Counted from the stretch's first letter, positions 1-8,813 are shown. The stretch is 16,357 bases of DNA from JBEKTY01 sp049515555 (GCA_049515555.1 JBEKTY010000173.1:1-16357), one strand, 5' to 3'. Made by a program: numbers and translations. Notes: a model not told the origin generated them from the letters alone.

Positions 1-243
1 GGCGTGCTGGTGCTGAGTTTCGGCCGGCCCGGGGTATGGCTCTCGTTCTCCTTGGACGGCGGGCACTCCTGGACGCAGAAGCAGGCTGTCCTCACGGGCC
101 CCTCCTGCGGGTACACATCCCTGTTGGCCTTGGGCAAAGACACTTTCCTTCTGGCCTACAGCGAGTTCGAGCGGCCCAACGCCAACGGCCAGCCGGCCAA
201 GGCCATCCTGGTGCGGAGGATTACCGTCCATGCGGCCAAGTGA
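1..243 (+). CDS. Sialidase/BNR-repeat family protein, C-terminal part
   Basis: The reading frame is open from the first base of the window to a TGA at 241-243, giving the last 80 residues of a protein that starts outside the window. It carries an Asp-box (S-x-D-x-G-x-x-W as SLDGGHSW, fragment residues 17-24) preceded by a GVLVLSFGRPGVW segment. That combination is typical of the last blades of six-bladed sialidase-like propellers in secreted bacterial proteins. Families with this fold hydrolyse or bind terminal sugars outside the cytoplasm, but the catalytic residues lie upstream and cannot be checked, so true sialidase activity is not shown. It is the only plausible sizeable gene on the plus strand and converges on the minus-strand genes. 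No clear terminator hairpin is visible in the 80 bases after its stop. Confidence 0.75.
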   Translation, partial: GVLVLSFGRPGVWLSFSLDGGHSWTQKQAVLTGPSCGYTSLLALGKDTFLLAYSEFERPNANGQPAKAILVRRITVHAAK

Positions 244-323
244 ATGAAAGTCCGGGAAGAAGCAGCGCAACTTCAGAAGGGCGGTGTCTTATGCTTGGGA
301 AACTGTGGATTCGATTGTGGAGG

Positions 324-480
324 TCACGTCACTTCCCAGCCCGGGCGGTACGTTTCCTTGATGTAGGCCTCGGCTTCGGGCACGCCTTGGGCCTTTTGGC
401 TCTGGGAATCCCACTCGATGCGTCTGCCGCCCATTCGCAGAGACAATACGCCCAGGAGGGCGATTTCTGGGATCGAACGG
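324..480 (-). pseudogene. C-terminal stub of a Gfo/Idh/MocA-family oxidoreductase
   Basis: Reading minus from about 480 to a TGA at 326-324 gives about 50 residues containing IPEIALLGVLSLRMGG, then RRIEWDSQSQ, PEAEAYIKE and a final YRPGWEVT. The order 'xxLLGxxxLRxGxxIEWD ... PEAxxYI...YRxGW' at the very C-terminus is the pattern I know from secreted Gfo/Idh/MocA-type dehydrogenases of planctomycetes. No NAD-binding domain lies upstream: the frame runs straight into the 3' end of the glycosidase gene that stops at 482, in a different register. What is left is therefore only the last part of a gene whose body is missing. It has no start codon or ribosome binding site placed to express the family fold. 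Recognition is from memory of the motif, not a search. Confidence 0.6.
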
Positions 481-481
481 T

Positions 482-3031
482 TCAGTACTTGGCCGTCACA
501 GCCACCGTGCCAGTCAGGCCCTGCAACTCGATCGTTTCCCTGTCCTTGTTGAAGTGTTTCCAGTCATTACCATTGACCGTCACGCTCTGGATGGGCAACG
601 CCTTGGGATGGCGGAAACGCAGGACTACGCTTTCGGGCGGACGGCGCGAGGGCATCTCCACCGTGGCGATGATCATGCCGTGGTCTACGCCGGAGACAAT
701 TTCGTAGCCCACGGCGCCGAAAAAGGTGGGCGCGTTTTTCACGGAGATCTTCTGGCCTTGTTCCAGCCACGCCCGCGGGGTGGCCCTCGCCAGCCAGAGG
801 TTATTGCCGTCTTCCATCACCAGCATCGCGCGAACGCGCTCTATGAATGCCGCCTCCTCGAAAGTCTTGTCCCTGGCATAGCTCCGTTTCTGCACCTCCC
901 AGAAGATGTATCCGAGATCCGGATCGACTTCCGCCGCATAGGAATTGTACATGCCTCTTAGGAACAACGGCACGTCGTCCAGCAGCAAATGCAGGGCGGG
1001 AGCGTCGTTGTAGCCGTTCTGGCCGTTCTGCCCGTCCTGGACGAGCCGGTCTTCATACACGTCGAGCATCTCCTGGACCACAGGTTCATTGACGTCATAG
1101 ATTCCGCACCGGACCAAGAGCAGGCTTCCCATCACGAACTCGAACCAACGACCATCCGCGTAGCCGGAGAAACCGGTATCCATCTCCGTTCCCAGACCGC
1201 GCATGTAGGGCGCAAAGGGCACATAACGGCGATAGGTGCCATCCTTCACTTTGACAACCGGAGACAACGCCATCGAGCGATCGGCCGCCTTGCGGATGTC
1301 GCGGCGAAAGGGCTCGGCCTCCCGCGCGAGTCCGGCGTATTGGGCCGCATTTTGCCCGGCCAGGACGTCCGCGGCCTGCTTCAGCCCGGCGTAGTACCAT
1401 GCATTCAGCGAGTAGAACAGCCGGATGTCGCTGCCATCGCAGACATCGACCGGCGGCTGCAAACCATGGCACCAGGCGCTTGGCGGGAGGTCCCTGTTCC
1501 ATAGCTTGCGCTGCTGGATCGTCCAGTCGCACGCCTTCGCCAACAGCGGGCCGGCCTTGTCGAGCCACGTGGCGTCGCCGGTCAAGAGATAGTGCAGCGC
1601 GCAGCTTTGCAGCACGCGGCCATGACCGCCGCCATGGTGCTGGTCATAGTGCGAGTCCATTCCCTTCAGGCTATGACCGGGGGCGGTCAACGGTCCGTCG
1701 CCCAGATCGGCCAGCTTGCCCCAGGGCGTCGCGTGCTTCACGAAGAACAACCACCAGTTCAGGCCGCCCCGCGCCACATCGGCCGAGCCCATCACGTCCA
1801 ACGCCCTGATGTTCGTGGACGACTCCAATCCAATCGCCGTGTACCCCATCTCGTGCCCGGGCTCCCAGATGCTGACGCAATAGGTGTCGTCTTTCACTTT
1901 CTGCGACCAGCGTTTCAGGTGCCAATCGCCCAATCGCCACTGGGCGACAAGCTGCTTGTCGGGCACGTCGATCCGCATCGCCGGCTCGTAAGGTGGTTTG
2001 GGGAATGCCGGCAGCGCGCGGCCGCCGTGGAATCGCTTCATGGCCGACGACCAGCTTTCCTCGGGCTCTGCCCGCGTCTGCTGACGGACCGTGCGCAGGC
2101 GTTTGGCGTCAAGTTGCGCCTGGAACTGGTTCGCGCTCAGGCCGCTTGGGGCGGTGGCGATATAGATCCCCACGCCTGGGATGAGGATCGGGCCGCTGTC
2201 CAGGTCGCCGGGCGTGAAGGAAACATTGCCGCAACTCGTCCAGAGGGTCACGACCGTGCGGCTGTTGACGTCTCCCGTGGTTGAAGTCAGCGGCAGGCGG
2301 ATACCGCGCCGGGCGGCTGTTCCCTGCCCGTCCTTCCAAGCGTCTTCCCCGGTTGCCACTACGCCGCAGCCCGTTTCGAGCGGCGTGACGGGGCCGATAT
2401 ATCCGTTATACGCCTCGACGCGGCCGTCCCAACGCTGCCCGGCCGCGCCCGGCTGGAAGCCCCATTCGATTTCCACCGTCAGCCGTTGCTTCCACGACGC
2501 GCGACCAAAGGCCCGTACCACGGGGACGCCGACCTTGCTGTCGTTGCCGGAGTAGAGCACCTTGATGCTGTTGATATCGTTGTTGGAGGCAAAGGCAAAT
2601 CGCGTCGTGCCCTGCGGGGTCACCACCGGGTCGCCGCTGGGCTTGAGCGTGAATTCTTGTTGGGGGCCAAGACCCATGCCGGGGACCGAAGCCTCCTCAA
2701 AAGGCGCAGCGGCTGTGCGCGTCACCAGGCGCACTTGTTGGGCGGTCGGGACCGTGGCGGGGGAAGAGGGAAATTCGACTTCGATGCGTCGGACACTGCG
2801 GCGTTCTTCCCACAACAGACCGCACAGCAACTCGGGCGTGGGATTCAACCACCGGGTCTCCGTCGGGTTGTTCGCAGCTCCCTTGCGATAGACATAGGCG
2901 AACGGCGCGATGTCGGCCGGCTGGCCTTCGACGGGAGCCGCCGACAGATCGCCAGCGAGCGTGATGCCCGCGACCGCGCCGGCGAACACCAAGACCCATG
3001 AGGCAGATGTGACCGTTCGTGAAATCTTCAT
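482..3031 (-). CDS. Secreted six-hairpin (alpha/alpha)6-barrel glycosidase-like protein
   Basis: 849 residues from ATG 3031. AAGGAG at 3047-3042 lies 10 nt upstream, which favours this start over the in-frame TTG at 3037. Residues 1-33 form a signal peptide (MKISRT, a hydrophobic core, then an alanine-rich cleavage region). About residues 50-300 look like beta-sandwich material (YRKGAANNPTETRWLNP, RRIEVEFP). About 360-700 is helical with paired aromatic helices, as in six-hairpin glycosidases; it includes MDSHYDQHHGGGHGRVLQSC near 458-477. A C-terminal beta domain ends with FFGAVGYEIVS, MPSRRPPESVVLRFRHP and SVTVNGNDW, a tail seen in rhamnosidase- and lyase-like enzymes. It probably acts on a plant or algal polysaccharide outside the cytoplasm. 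Substrate and GH family cannot be assigned, and the catalytic acid and base are not placed. A short in-frame DGQNGQNG repeat occurs near residue 666. Confidence 0.75.
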   Translation of the reverse strand: MKISRTVTSASWVLVFAGAVAGITLAGDLSAAPVEGQPADIAPFAYVYRKGAANNPTETRWLNPTPELLCGLLWEERRSVRRIEVEFPSSPATVPTAQQVRLVTRTAAAPFEEASVPGMGLGPQQEFTLKPSGDPVVTPQGTTRFAFASNNDINSIKVLYSGNDSKVGVPVVRAFGRASWKQRLTVEIEWGFQPGAAGQRWDGRVEAYNGYIGPVTPLETGCGVVATGEDAWKDGQGTAARRGIRLPLTSTTGDVNSRTVVTLWTSCGNVSFTPGDLDSGPILIPGVGIYIATAPSGLSANQFQAQLDAKRLRTVRQQTRAEPEESWSSAMKRFHGGRALPAFPKPPYEPAMRIDVPDKQLVAQWRLGDWHLKRWSQKVKDDTYCVSIWEPGHEMGYTAIGLESSTNIRALDVMGSADVARGGLNWWLFFVKHATPWGKLADLGDGPLTAPGHSLKGMDSHYDQHHGGGHGRVLQSCALHYLLTGDATWLDKAGPLLAKACDWTIQQRKLWNRDLPPSAWCHGLQPPVDVCDGSDIRLFYSLNAWYYAGLKQAADVLAGQNAAQYAGLAREAEPFRRDIRKAADRSMALSPVVKVKDGTYRRYVPFAPYMRGLGTEMDTGFSGYADGRWFEFVMGSLLLVRCGIYDVNEPVVQEMLDVYEDRLVQDGQNGQNGYNDAPALHLLLDDVPLFLRGMYNSYAAEVDPDLGYIFWEVQKRSYARDKTFEEAAFIERVRAMLVMEDGNNLWLARATPRAWLEQGQKISVKNAPTFFGAVGYEIVSGVDHGMIIATVEMPSRRPPESVVLRFRHPKALPIQSVTVNGNDWKHFNKDRETIELQGLTGTVAVTAKY

Positions 3032-3041
3032 TGGCAAGCTA

Positions 3042-3047
3042 CTCCTT
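3042..3047 (-). promoter_or_regulatory. Ribosome binding site that decides the start at 3031
   Basis: AAGGAG on the minus strand is 10 nt before ATG 3031 and only 4 nt before the in-frame TTG at 3037. The longer spacing fits a normal start, and the ATG gives a clean signal peptide. Confidence 0.6.
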
Positions 3048-3069
3048 CAATCTACGTGTTGTGAGCAGT

Positions 3070-3174
3070 CTACCAACCGTGCGACGGTTGCGTTCGCAGG
3101 TTGTTGTCGCGTGCAGAACGCAGATGCGTTGCCGTGGCGATTACGCAGCCAAGACCAATCATTTTCGACATCAT
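3070..3174 (-). CDS. Possible 34-residue small ORF or truncated gene start
   Basis: Between two glycosidase genes on the same strand there is a strong ribosome binding site, GGAGGT (3183-3178), followed by two ATG codons in tandem (3174 and 3171). The spacing to the second ATG is 6 nt. The frame encodes MMSKMIGLGCVIATAT and then a polar tail, ending at TAG 3072-3070. The first 16 residues resemble the beginning of a signal peptide; the rest does not resemble any family I know. It could be a leader peptide for the gene starting at 3031, a small membrane-associated peptide, or the start of a secreted-protein gene whose body has been deleted. The last is my preferred reading, because other stubs occur in this locus. 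An inverted repeat overlaps its 3' end. Expression is unproven. Confidence 0.35.
   Translation of the reverse strand: MMSKMIGLGCVIATATHLRSARDNNLRTQPSHGW
3074..3090. repeat. Short inverted repeat in the leader of the 482-3031 gene
   Basis: CAACCGT-GCG-ACGGTTG forms a perfect 7-bp stem with a 3-base loop, 43 nt upstream of ATG 3031. A second, looser pairing (GCGTTC at 3090-3095 with GAACGC at 3116-3121) lies next to it. Neither arm is followed by a run of T on the transcribed strand, so this is not an obvious intrinsic terminator. It could be an operator or an mRNA structure in the leader. Confidence 0.35.
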
Positions 3175-3196
3175 GATACCTCCAAGTAACGAACCG

Positions 3197-5938
3197 CTAT
3201 TGTAGCACGAGGTACATGGTATTGGCGGGCAGCACGACCGTCACTCGGCCGCCCGACTGCTTCAACTCGACCGGCGCCGGCGTGGCCATGCCATTGATAT
3301 CCAACAGCACGGCCTTAGTGAGTCGCGGATTGGCGACGCTGACCGTAACCGCCGTGTTTTCCACTTGCAACTGGTCCTTGCCCCTGGAAATGATGCGGAA
3401 GCAGTCGCTCTGTTTGCCGTTGATTCGCGCACGGGTGGGTACTGTGGTCCAGCCCACGGGCCGGCATACCGTGCCGACCTGAATGAGTACTTTCCCGGAC
3501 TCCCGGATCGGCTTGCCGTCCAAGGGCACCACGACGATGGTGGCGTACTTGTTGCGGCAGGTAATGTCCACGTCCGCCAAGTGCTGTGGGCCGGCGTCCT
3601 TCAAGAAACCCGCCGCGGCTTGGACCAGCGGCGAGTTGACGCGGTAGACGCCCTTGCCGTAGTCGGTCTCGATCTGGCCGGTGATGCTCCGCACCGTCTT
3701 GTTCTCGCGGTCGATGTACTTCGCCAGGTCCACGACCTGCGTCTTGGCTGGATCGCTGCCGTAGGCCGCCTGCACCGGGCCCACCAGGTAAGCCAGCGGA
3801 TCGACCGTCGTCTTGACGCTGGAGGTCAGGGTGATGTCGCCTGCGTTGTGGTTGGGGTCCCAACCGCCCTGTTCCGAGATGATCGGCGTTTTGCGCTCCC
3901 AGAGGTCCTGCAAGCGGCGGTGTTCGACAACCGCCGGCTCGCCGGGCCGGACGAGCCCCTGCCGGTAAATCAGCGCCGCCGCCGGGAACTGGCCCAGAGT
4001 CATGGGGTCGGCCCAAACCCACTTGAAACAGAACCAGTCATTGTGGTGCCAACCGCCTATCCCGCTCCCGGACCAGCAGGAAATATCAACGCCGGTCAGG
4101 GCGGTTTGTGCGGCCACCATCAAGGGCCCTTCGGACTCATACAGATCGGGCGGCACCCAGAGGATCTCGGGGAGCATGAACGTGCGGCCCAGCGGCTTTT
4201 TCACGTTGATGGGTAGATCGACGGGATTCTTGATCATCGACACGTCGGCGTAATTGTCGCCTGCCTGAATATTCCAGCCGGCTTGGACCCCTTGGTGATA
4301 GACCTCGACGTAACAGTTCCGTGCGATCACGTCATTCGCGCTGTAGGCCCAGTATTCGGCGTCCTGGGTCAGCATCATGTCGGCGGTTTTCCAATTGCAC
4401 GCATTGATCAATTGCTTGCAACCCAGCTCGTCGCGAAGGTAGGCCGCCATTTCGGAGTTGAACTTGTGCATCAGCCGCGTCAGGAACTCGGTCTGGTCGG
4501 CCGCGCGCTGCTCGAAACCGGGGATCTTGCCCTTCCGCGCACGGCCGTCACGCGTCAGGTCCCACGTGTGTAGCAAGCCGGGCAGTCCCTTGTCCCATGC
4601 ATCGGGCACGAAGCCCTGGCAGTTCTGCCAGGCCTGGCGGGCCTTTTCCAGCGCGCCGTACTTCTGCTTGAGGAAATCCGCGAACAAGCGCCGCAAGAGG
4701 ATCTGCGCGTCGCCGTTGATGCTGGAAAAGCCCCACCAGAGAAGACTGTCCTCGTTCTGCAGCTCGATGATGGCCACTGCCGGATCCGCGGCCAGCGTCA
4801 GGCCGGTGTAGGGGTTCTTTCGCGCATAAAGCGCCTTCAGCCAGGCCTTGAATCCGTTCTGCATCGTCGGCTCGAAGAACAACAGCCCTTGGGGATTGTC
4901 GCCGCCGGGGTCGGTCACTCCCCAGCTCTTCTGGATCTTCACCTGGCAGGCCCAATAGGGGACAATCATCGAGTAGATGCCGGCCGACTTCATGGCGGCA
5001 ACGCCCTTGAAGATCTCGTCGAGCGCCTTTTCGTTCACGTCGGTGATCTTCGATCCTGGGGCCGCCGGGATCAATGAATTGTCGCCCAGGCGCATGAGAT
5101 TGACGCCGCGCTTGGCCAGGAACTGCGCGGAGTGTTTCTGCGACACCAGGTCGAACTGCGGCGTGGGGGAGGATGACGCCGCCCAGAAGCGGATCGGCCA
5201 GCCGTCGCCGCGCAGGAAGCTGTTGCCGTCGGGGCTCAGGCGGATGAAACCGTGCTCCCCGGCAGCCTTCTCATTGAGGTAGCGGAGATCGAGCACCGCG
5301 GAAGGGTCAAGCTTATCGGCCGCAGGGACGAAGTCCCACGCCTGGCCCGGCTGGAAAGCGGGAGTCGGCTGCGGCGATTTCTCGCCGGGCTTGTACTTGC
5401 CGTTGGGAGTAAAGGCGCCCGTGGTCAGCACGAAACAGTCCATGCCGCCGTAGCGGTCCTTCTCTTTCAGCCCGCCCAGGTACCAGATGATGACGTGTTT
5501 GCCGGGTGTCAATTCCACGCTGCCCGCGTCGTACCAGGCGATCCGTCCCGGGTAGAACGGATTTCCATCGGCGGAGACGGAGATTTCGTTCTTCCCCTTG
5601 TCGATCGCCACGTTTACGGCGCTCCGCGCGCCGTCCAGGCGATAGGCCAGGCCCGTCCCGCCCACGGCCCGCGCCCAGATGTGGTAGCGCCCGGCCGTGG
5701 GAATATCGAGGGCGTACTCCCCCATGCTGGCAGGATCTTTCTCATGGGAAAAGCTGCAAATCCACTTGCCGCCCGACAGTTCGTCCGGGTTGACGTCGTT
5801 CAGACCGGCGTTGTCCACGATTTGTTTCTTGACGGCCTGCTCACCCTCGACCCAGATTAGCGATTCCGCGGCGTCCGCGAAGGTCGTGAAGCAGGCTGCC
5901 GCTAATAGTGCCCAGACGAGCGATAGGCGTTTCAGCAT
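3197..5938 (-). CDS. Secreted clan GH-A-like glycosidase with N-terminal carbohydrate-binding module
   Basis: 913 residues. ATG 5938 has AAGGAA 8 nt upstream. Residues 1-24 are a signal peptide ending ADAAES. Residues about 27-175 form a CBM6/35-like beta-sandwich that begins LIWVEGEQAVKKQ and contains GRYHIWARAVGG. From about 225 a TIM-barrel glycosidase follows (RGVNLMRLGD at 277-286, the AIIELQNEDSLLWWGF strand at 389-404). The N395-E396 pair is the likely acid/base by the clan GH-A rule. E591 in FMLPEILW is my candidate nucleophile, because the next barrel strand (DISCWSG) carries the expected tryptophan. Residues about 750-913 hold SITGQIETDYGKGVYRVNSP and a C-terminal beta domain. A role in cutting an extracellular polysaccharide is inferred; the substrate is not evident. 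Its first 66 residues and its whole leader are duplicated in front of the HzsA-like gene at 14028. Confidence 0.8.
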   Translation of the reverse strand: MLKRLSLVWALLAAACFTTFADAAESLIWVEGEQAVKKQIVDNAGLNDVNPDELSGGKWICSFSHEKDPASMGEYALDIPTAGRYHIWARAVGGTGLAYRLDGARSAVNVAIDKGKNEISVSADGNPFYPGRIAWYDAGSVELTPGKHVIIWYLGGLKEKDRYGGMDCFVLTTGAFTPNGKYKPGEKSPQPTPAFQPGQAWDFVPAADKLDPSAVLDLRYLNEKAAGEHGFIRLSPDGNSFLRGDGWPIRFWAASSSPTPQFDLVSQKHSAQFLAKRGVNLMRLGDNSLIPAAPGSKITDVNEKALDEIFKGVAAMKSAGIYSMIVPYWACQVKIQKSWGVTDPGGDNPQGLLFFEPTMQNGFKAWLKALYARKNPYTGLTLAADPAVAIIELQNEDSLLWWGFSSINGDAQILLRRLFADFLKQKYGALEKARQAWQNCQGFVPDAWDKGLPGLLHTWDLTRDGRARKGKIPGFEQRAADQTEFLTRLMHKFNSEMAAYLRDELGCKQLINACNWKTADMMLTQDAEYWAYSANDVIARNCYVEVYHQGVQAGWNIQAGDNYADVSMIKNPVDLPINVKKPLGRTFMLPEILWVPPDLYESEGPLMVAAQTALTGVDISCWSGSGIGGWHHNDWFCFKWVWADPMTLGQFPAAALIYRQGLVRPGEPAVVEHRRLQDLWERKTPIISEQGGWDPNHNAGDITLTSSVKTTVDPLAYLVGPVQAAYGSDPAKTQVVDLAKYIDRENKTVRSITGQIETDYGKGVYRVNSPLVQAAAGFLKDAGPQHLADVDITCRNKYATIVVVPLDGKPIRESGKVLIQVGTVCRPVGWTTVPTRARINGKQSDCFRIISRGKDQLQVENTAVTVSVANPRLTKAVLLDINGMATPAPVELKQSGGRVTVVLPANTMYLVLQ

Positions 5939-6009
5939 GGTGTGCGTTCCTTGGTTTTCTTGACCGGCGGACTATCAGTATACAATCCGTGCCAGGCAGG
6001 TGATATCGT
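5741..6009 (-). repeat. 5' cassette copy A (promoter, RBS, signal peptide, start of CBM)
   Basis: This stretch aligns with 13840-14099. The 70 bases upstream of the two start codons align without any gap, with about two-thirds identity by hand count (46 of 70 over 5941-6010 against 14031-14100). The first 66 codons align with 63 codons of the other gene, with one 3-codon gap and 36 identical residues. Similarity stops on the coding side after the CBM start and on the upstream side near 6009. Confidence 0.8.
5977..5982 (-). promoter_or_regulatory. Candidate -10 box shared by two paralogous leaders
   Basis: TATACT on the minus strand, 39 nt from ATG 5938, sits in the best conserved part of the leader shared with the HzsA-like gene (the same box at the same distance there). 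No convincing -35 is visible, so a sigma-70-type promoter is only a suggestion. Confidence 0.4.
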
Positions 6010-6052
6010 ACTTTCGTACAGGCGTTCCCTCGGAACAGCGAACGACTGCCTT

Positions 6053-8800
6053 CTATTTCAACTCGATAATCCGCATGCCCCCGGCCACGACATCGCACTG
6101 TACTGCGTTCTGCTTCAGCGGCAGCGGATCCGTCGGCAGCAACCGATCTCGCGCCGATTGGACGGGCACACGGGCGTGGATCGTCACCTTGCGGTTCTCG
6201 CGGAAGTCCGTGGGCGTGATGCCTTGTTGCGGCTTGCGCTGGCCCGCGGGGTTCAGGAGCGCCACCGCCCAACCGTTCGAGGTGCGGTTGACCATCCACT
6301 CCACCTCGCCAGCGACCTCGACAGGCATCAACCCGCGGGTGAGATGGGCCATGAGCCGCGGGAGCACGGGCATGGCACGCCGGTCGATGCCCATCCCGTA
6401 CGGCACGGCAAGGTAAATCAGGCGGCCTCGGCCACGGTCGAAGGCTGCGCAGAAGCATTTTCCGTCCGGCGTACTCGCCAGCGACCGGCCCTTCTTGGCA
6501 TCGAGCGGCCGGAAGCGAAACCGCTGCGACGGCCGGTCGGTAGCGTCACCCAGCCAGCAATACGCGTCGGCCTCAGCCTCGGCCCCCGCCGCGGGCAATT
6601 CGAGCGCCGCCAGGCCCGGGCCGCTTAGGTGCTTATCGGCTACCAGCAGCGTGCCACCATTGGCCACGTATTGTGCCAGCCGCTGACCCTCCGCCGCGGT
6701 GATCTCGATCTCGCCAGCGATCACCACGACAGGGTAGGTGTCGATGGTCGTCCATCGCTTTGCGTCGGGATAGGCGCAAATCACGTCGAAGATGTCGCCG
6801 AACGGGCTGGCCAGGAAGACCTCGTTTGTCCCGGTGATGGGCCGTTCGCTCTCCGGGCCGATGGGAAAATACGCCGTCGAAAAGTATTCCTCCAGCATGC
6901 GTTCGTGATCGCCATAGCGGAAGCGATCCCGGTGACCGTGCCAGTTTTGAAACGAATTGGGCCAGAACGGCGCCGGCTCCCAACCATGTGCGTAATCGAC
7001 AAGAAAGGCCACGGGTGTGAAAGGAACGCCTCGGTCCGGCTCGGCTGCCGTGAGCCGCAAGAAACGGTCCACCAGCTTGCCTTTGGGCGATAGCTCGACT
7101 TCGCGAACTCCGGCTGCGCTGGTACCGCCAGCCCGCCAGTACTCGTCGAAACCCTGTTCGTGATAGAACATCGACGAGCCGGCCATGTACTGGTACCAGA
7201 TGTCGAACTTGTACCAGGTCATCCCCGCGCCCGAGTAGACTGAATAGTAGTTGTCCAAGATGTTCTGGGGCGAATGGAAGCTACCCTCGTTGCTGAAGAT
7301 CGTCGCGGAGTCGCCGAAATTGCAGGAGCGATAGGTGGCCGTCAGGTGTCCACCTTGCCGCGCCATGCCCCGCAAGAACGCCCAGCGCATGGGCAGGAGC
7401 GACGACGTGACAGCCGAGGATTCATAGCCCAGCGTCCGGGCGCCGCACAGACTCGACAGGGGGGCGAAGGCGATGTTGCCGCTCGACAGGCAGGGGATGA
7501 CGTCTTGGTAGGGGTTGCGATCCAGTTCACGTCCGTAGACCTTGCGGTACTTCGCGGCGTTACCGGCCAGCATTAGGGGCGTGAATGCCTCGACCAACTG
7601 CCGTCGAGACCTGGCCGCGGCCGTAGCCTGCTGCATTGCCGCCTCGTCGGGATAGAAGTACCCCAGGCTTTCCCCGGCAATCGAGCCCACGTAACGGTCG
7701 CGGTATTTCGCGAACAACTGCAACCCCTTCTCGCCCATGGGCTTGTCCGGGGCATAGTTCATCATCATGGCCCACGGGCGGTCGGGGTGCTGATCGAGCC
7801 AGCGGGCGAACTGCCGGCCGACCTCCTGCACCTCGCCGGTCTTGTCATCCGTGGCGAAAACTGCCGGACCGGCGCCATGGAAGGTGGGCACGATTCGTGA
7901 ATCGGAGAAGATCGGGACGACTTCCCGACCGGCATATTTCTTTTCGAACTGATTGCGCGTCTCGGCATCGGCGATGTGGTACGGCACCTTCACGCGATCG
8001 GGCTTGTCACCCAGCCAGTTGTCGCCCGGATTGCCGCGCATGTTCCACAGGTACAGGAACCCCTTGTCGCGGAACGTGCGAGGCTTCCACGAGGGTGGTG
8101 CCTCGAAAGCGGGCCGATTGCGAGCTAGCGGCTCGAGCTCGGCCGGCACGCCGCCACGGTAACCTTCCAGGACCGCCCAGGCCGGGCTCCGTGGCCGCTC
8201 CTTGATCTTCGGCTGATATGCGGTGTCGGTCGTCAGCACGATGACGTCCACCTGTCGCGGCACGGACTCCTTCGTCGTGGACCGCAGGTTGAGCCGTGCC
8301 GAACCCTTCTTCAACGTTGCCTCCCGCTTGTCCCAAGTGAAGACCCAACCCCAATAAAGCTTCATCTCATTGTCTTCATCCACCATAGGCCGCTCACCAT
8401 AACGGCCGATCCATGTCGGCATGCCGTTCTGCTCAAGCTCGATTTGGAATCGCTCCGTGGCCTCGCGCCAATCGCCGTAACGGACCCAAACGGCGTAGGT
8501 GCCGTCCACCGGAACCTCGATGCTCTTCGTAGCCAGAGCGCGATCGTCGTCGGCGCCGGTGGCGATGGAGAGGAATCCACTTTCACCGCCCATATTCCAT
8601 TCGGCCGCCCAGCCGGGACCGGACAGGCCCCAGTGGCCGTCGGTCTTCTTCATTTCGGGCTTGCCCATAGGCCAGCAATAGCCGCGGATGCCATCTAGGT
8701 GCTCGGCTTCGACCCACACGGTTTCCGCGGCAGGCACCGGCCATACGGCCGTCAGCAGCCAGAACGCCATCACGGCCAACCAACTGTACTTGCTCATCAT
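6053..8800 (-). CDS. Large secreted glycoside hydrolase-like protein with CBM and GATase-like domain
   Basis: 915 residues from ATG 8800, with GAGG at 8813-8810 nine nt upstream. An upstream in-frame TTG at 8938 would put 46 extra residues before an obvious signal peptide (MMSKYSWLAVMAFWLLTAVW) and is rejected. Residues 26-195 are a carbohydrate-binding beta-sandwich beginning TVWVEAEH, with YAVWVRYGDW near 102. Residues about 245-560 look like a divergent TIM barrel. E377 (SIAGESLGYFYPDE) and E548 (MFYHEQGFDEYW) are possible catalytic acids, inferred from position only. Residues about 590-740 resemble the GATase-like domain of beta-galactosidase-type enzymes (VVVIAGEIEIT, LAQYVANGGTLLVADKH). 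The remainder is a C-terminal beta region ending GMRIIELK. It lies upstream of the GH-A-like gene on the same strand, 114 bp apart. The substrate is unknown. Confidence 0.7.
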   Translation of the reverse strand: MMSKYSWLAVMAFWLLTAVWPVPAAETVWVEAEHLDGIRGYCWPMGKPEMKKTDGHWGLSGPGWAAEWNMGGESGFLSIATGADDDRALATKSIEVPVDGTYAVWVRYGDWREATERFQIELEQNGMPTWIGRYGERPMVDEDNEMKLYWGWVFTWDKREATLKKGSARLNLRSTTKESVPRQVDVIVLTTDTAYQPKIKERPRSPAWAVLEGYRGGVPAELEPLARNRPAFEAPPSWKPRTFRDKGFLYLWNMRGNPGDNWLGDKPDRVKVPYHIADAETRNQFEKKYAGREVVPIFSDSRIVPTFHGAGPAVFATDDKTGEVQEVGRQFARWLDQHPDRPWAMMMNYAPDKPMGEKGLQLFAKYRDRYVGSIAGESLGYFYPDEAAMQQATAAARSRRQLVEAFTPLMLAGNAAKYRKVYGRELDRNPYQDVIPCLSSGNIAFAPLSSLCGARTLGYESSAVTSSLLPMRWAFLRGMARQGGHLTATYRSCNFGDSATIFSNEGSFHSPQNILDNYYSVYSGAGMTWYKFDIWYQYMAGSSMFYHEQGFDEYWRAGGTSAAGVREVELSPKGKLVDRFLRLTAAEPDRGVPFTPVAFLVDYAHGWEPAPFWPNSFQNWHGHRDRFRYGDHERMLEEYFSTAYFPIGPESERPITGTNEVFLASPFGDIFDVICAYPDAKRWTTIDTYPVVVIAGEIEITAAEGQRLAQYVANGGTLLVADKHLSGPGLAALELPAAGAEAEADAYCWLGDATDRPSQRFRFRPLDAKKGRSLASTPDGKCFCAAFDRGRGRLIYLAVPYGMGIDRRAMPVLPRLMAHLTRGLMPVEVAGEVEWMVNRTSNGWAVALLNPAGQRKPQQGITPTDFRENRKVTIHARVPVQSARDRLLPTDPLPLKQNAVQCDVVAGGMRIIELK

Positions 8801-8809
8801 CGCGTCGAT

Positions 8810-8813
8810 CCTC
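8810..8813 (-). promoter_or_regulatory. Ribosome binding site that decides the start at 8800
   Basis: GAGG lies 9 nt before ATG 8800. A CATACT sequence at 8846-8841 lies 41 nt upstream of the start and resembles the TATACT of the two related leaders elsewhere in the locus, but the surrounding bases match only loosely. Confidence 0.45.

Noticed and set aside
1005..1040. Tandem 9-bp repeat within the 482-3031 gene (DGQNGQNG in the protein)
   Set aside because: Only about two imperfect units; consistent with a small slippage event in a loop and no sign of phase variation.
3074..3090. Hairpin as intrinsic terminator for the GH-A-like gene
   Set aside because: The stem is only 7 bp and no run of T follows on the minus strand.
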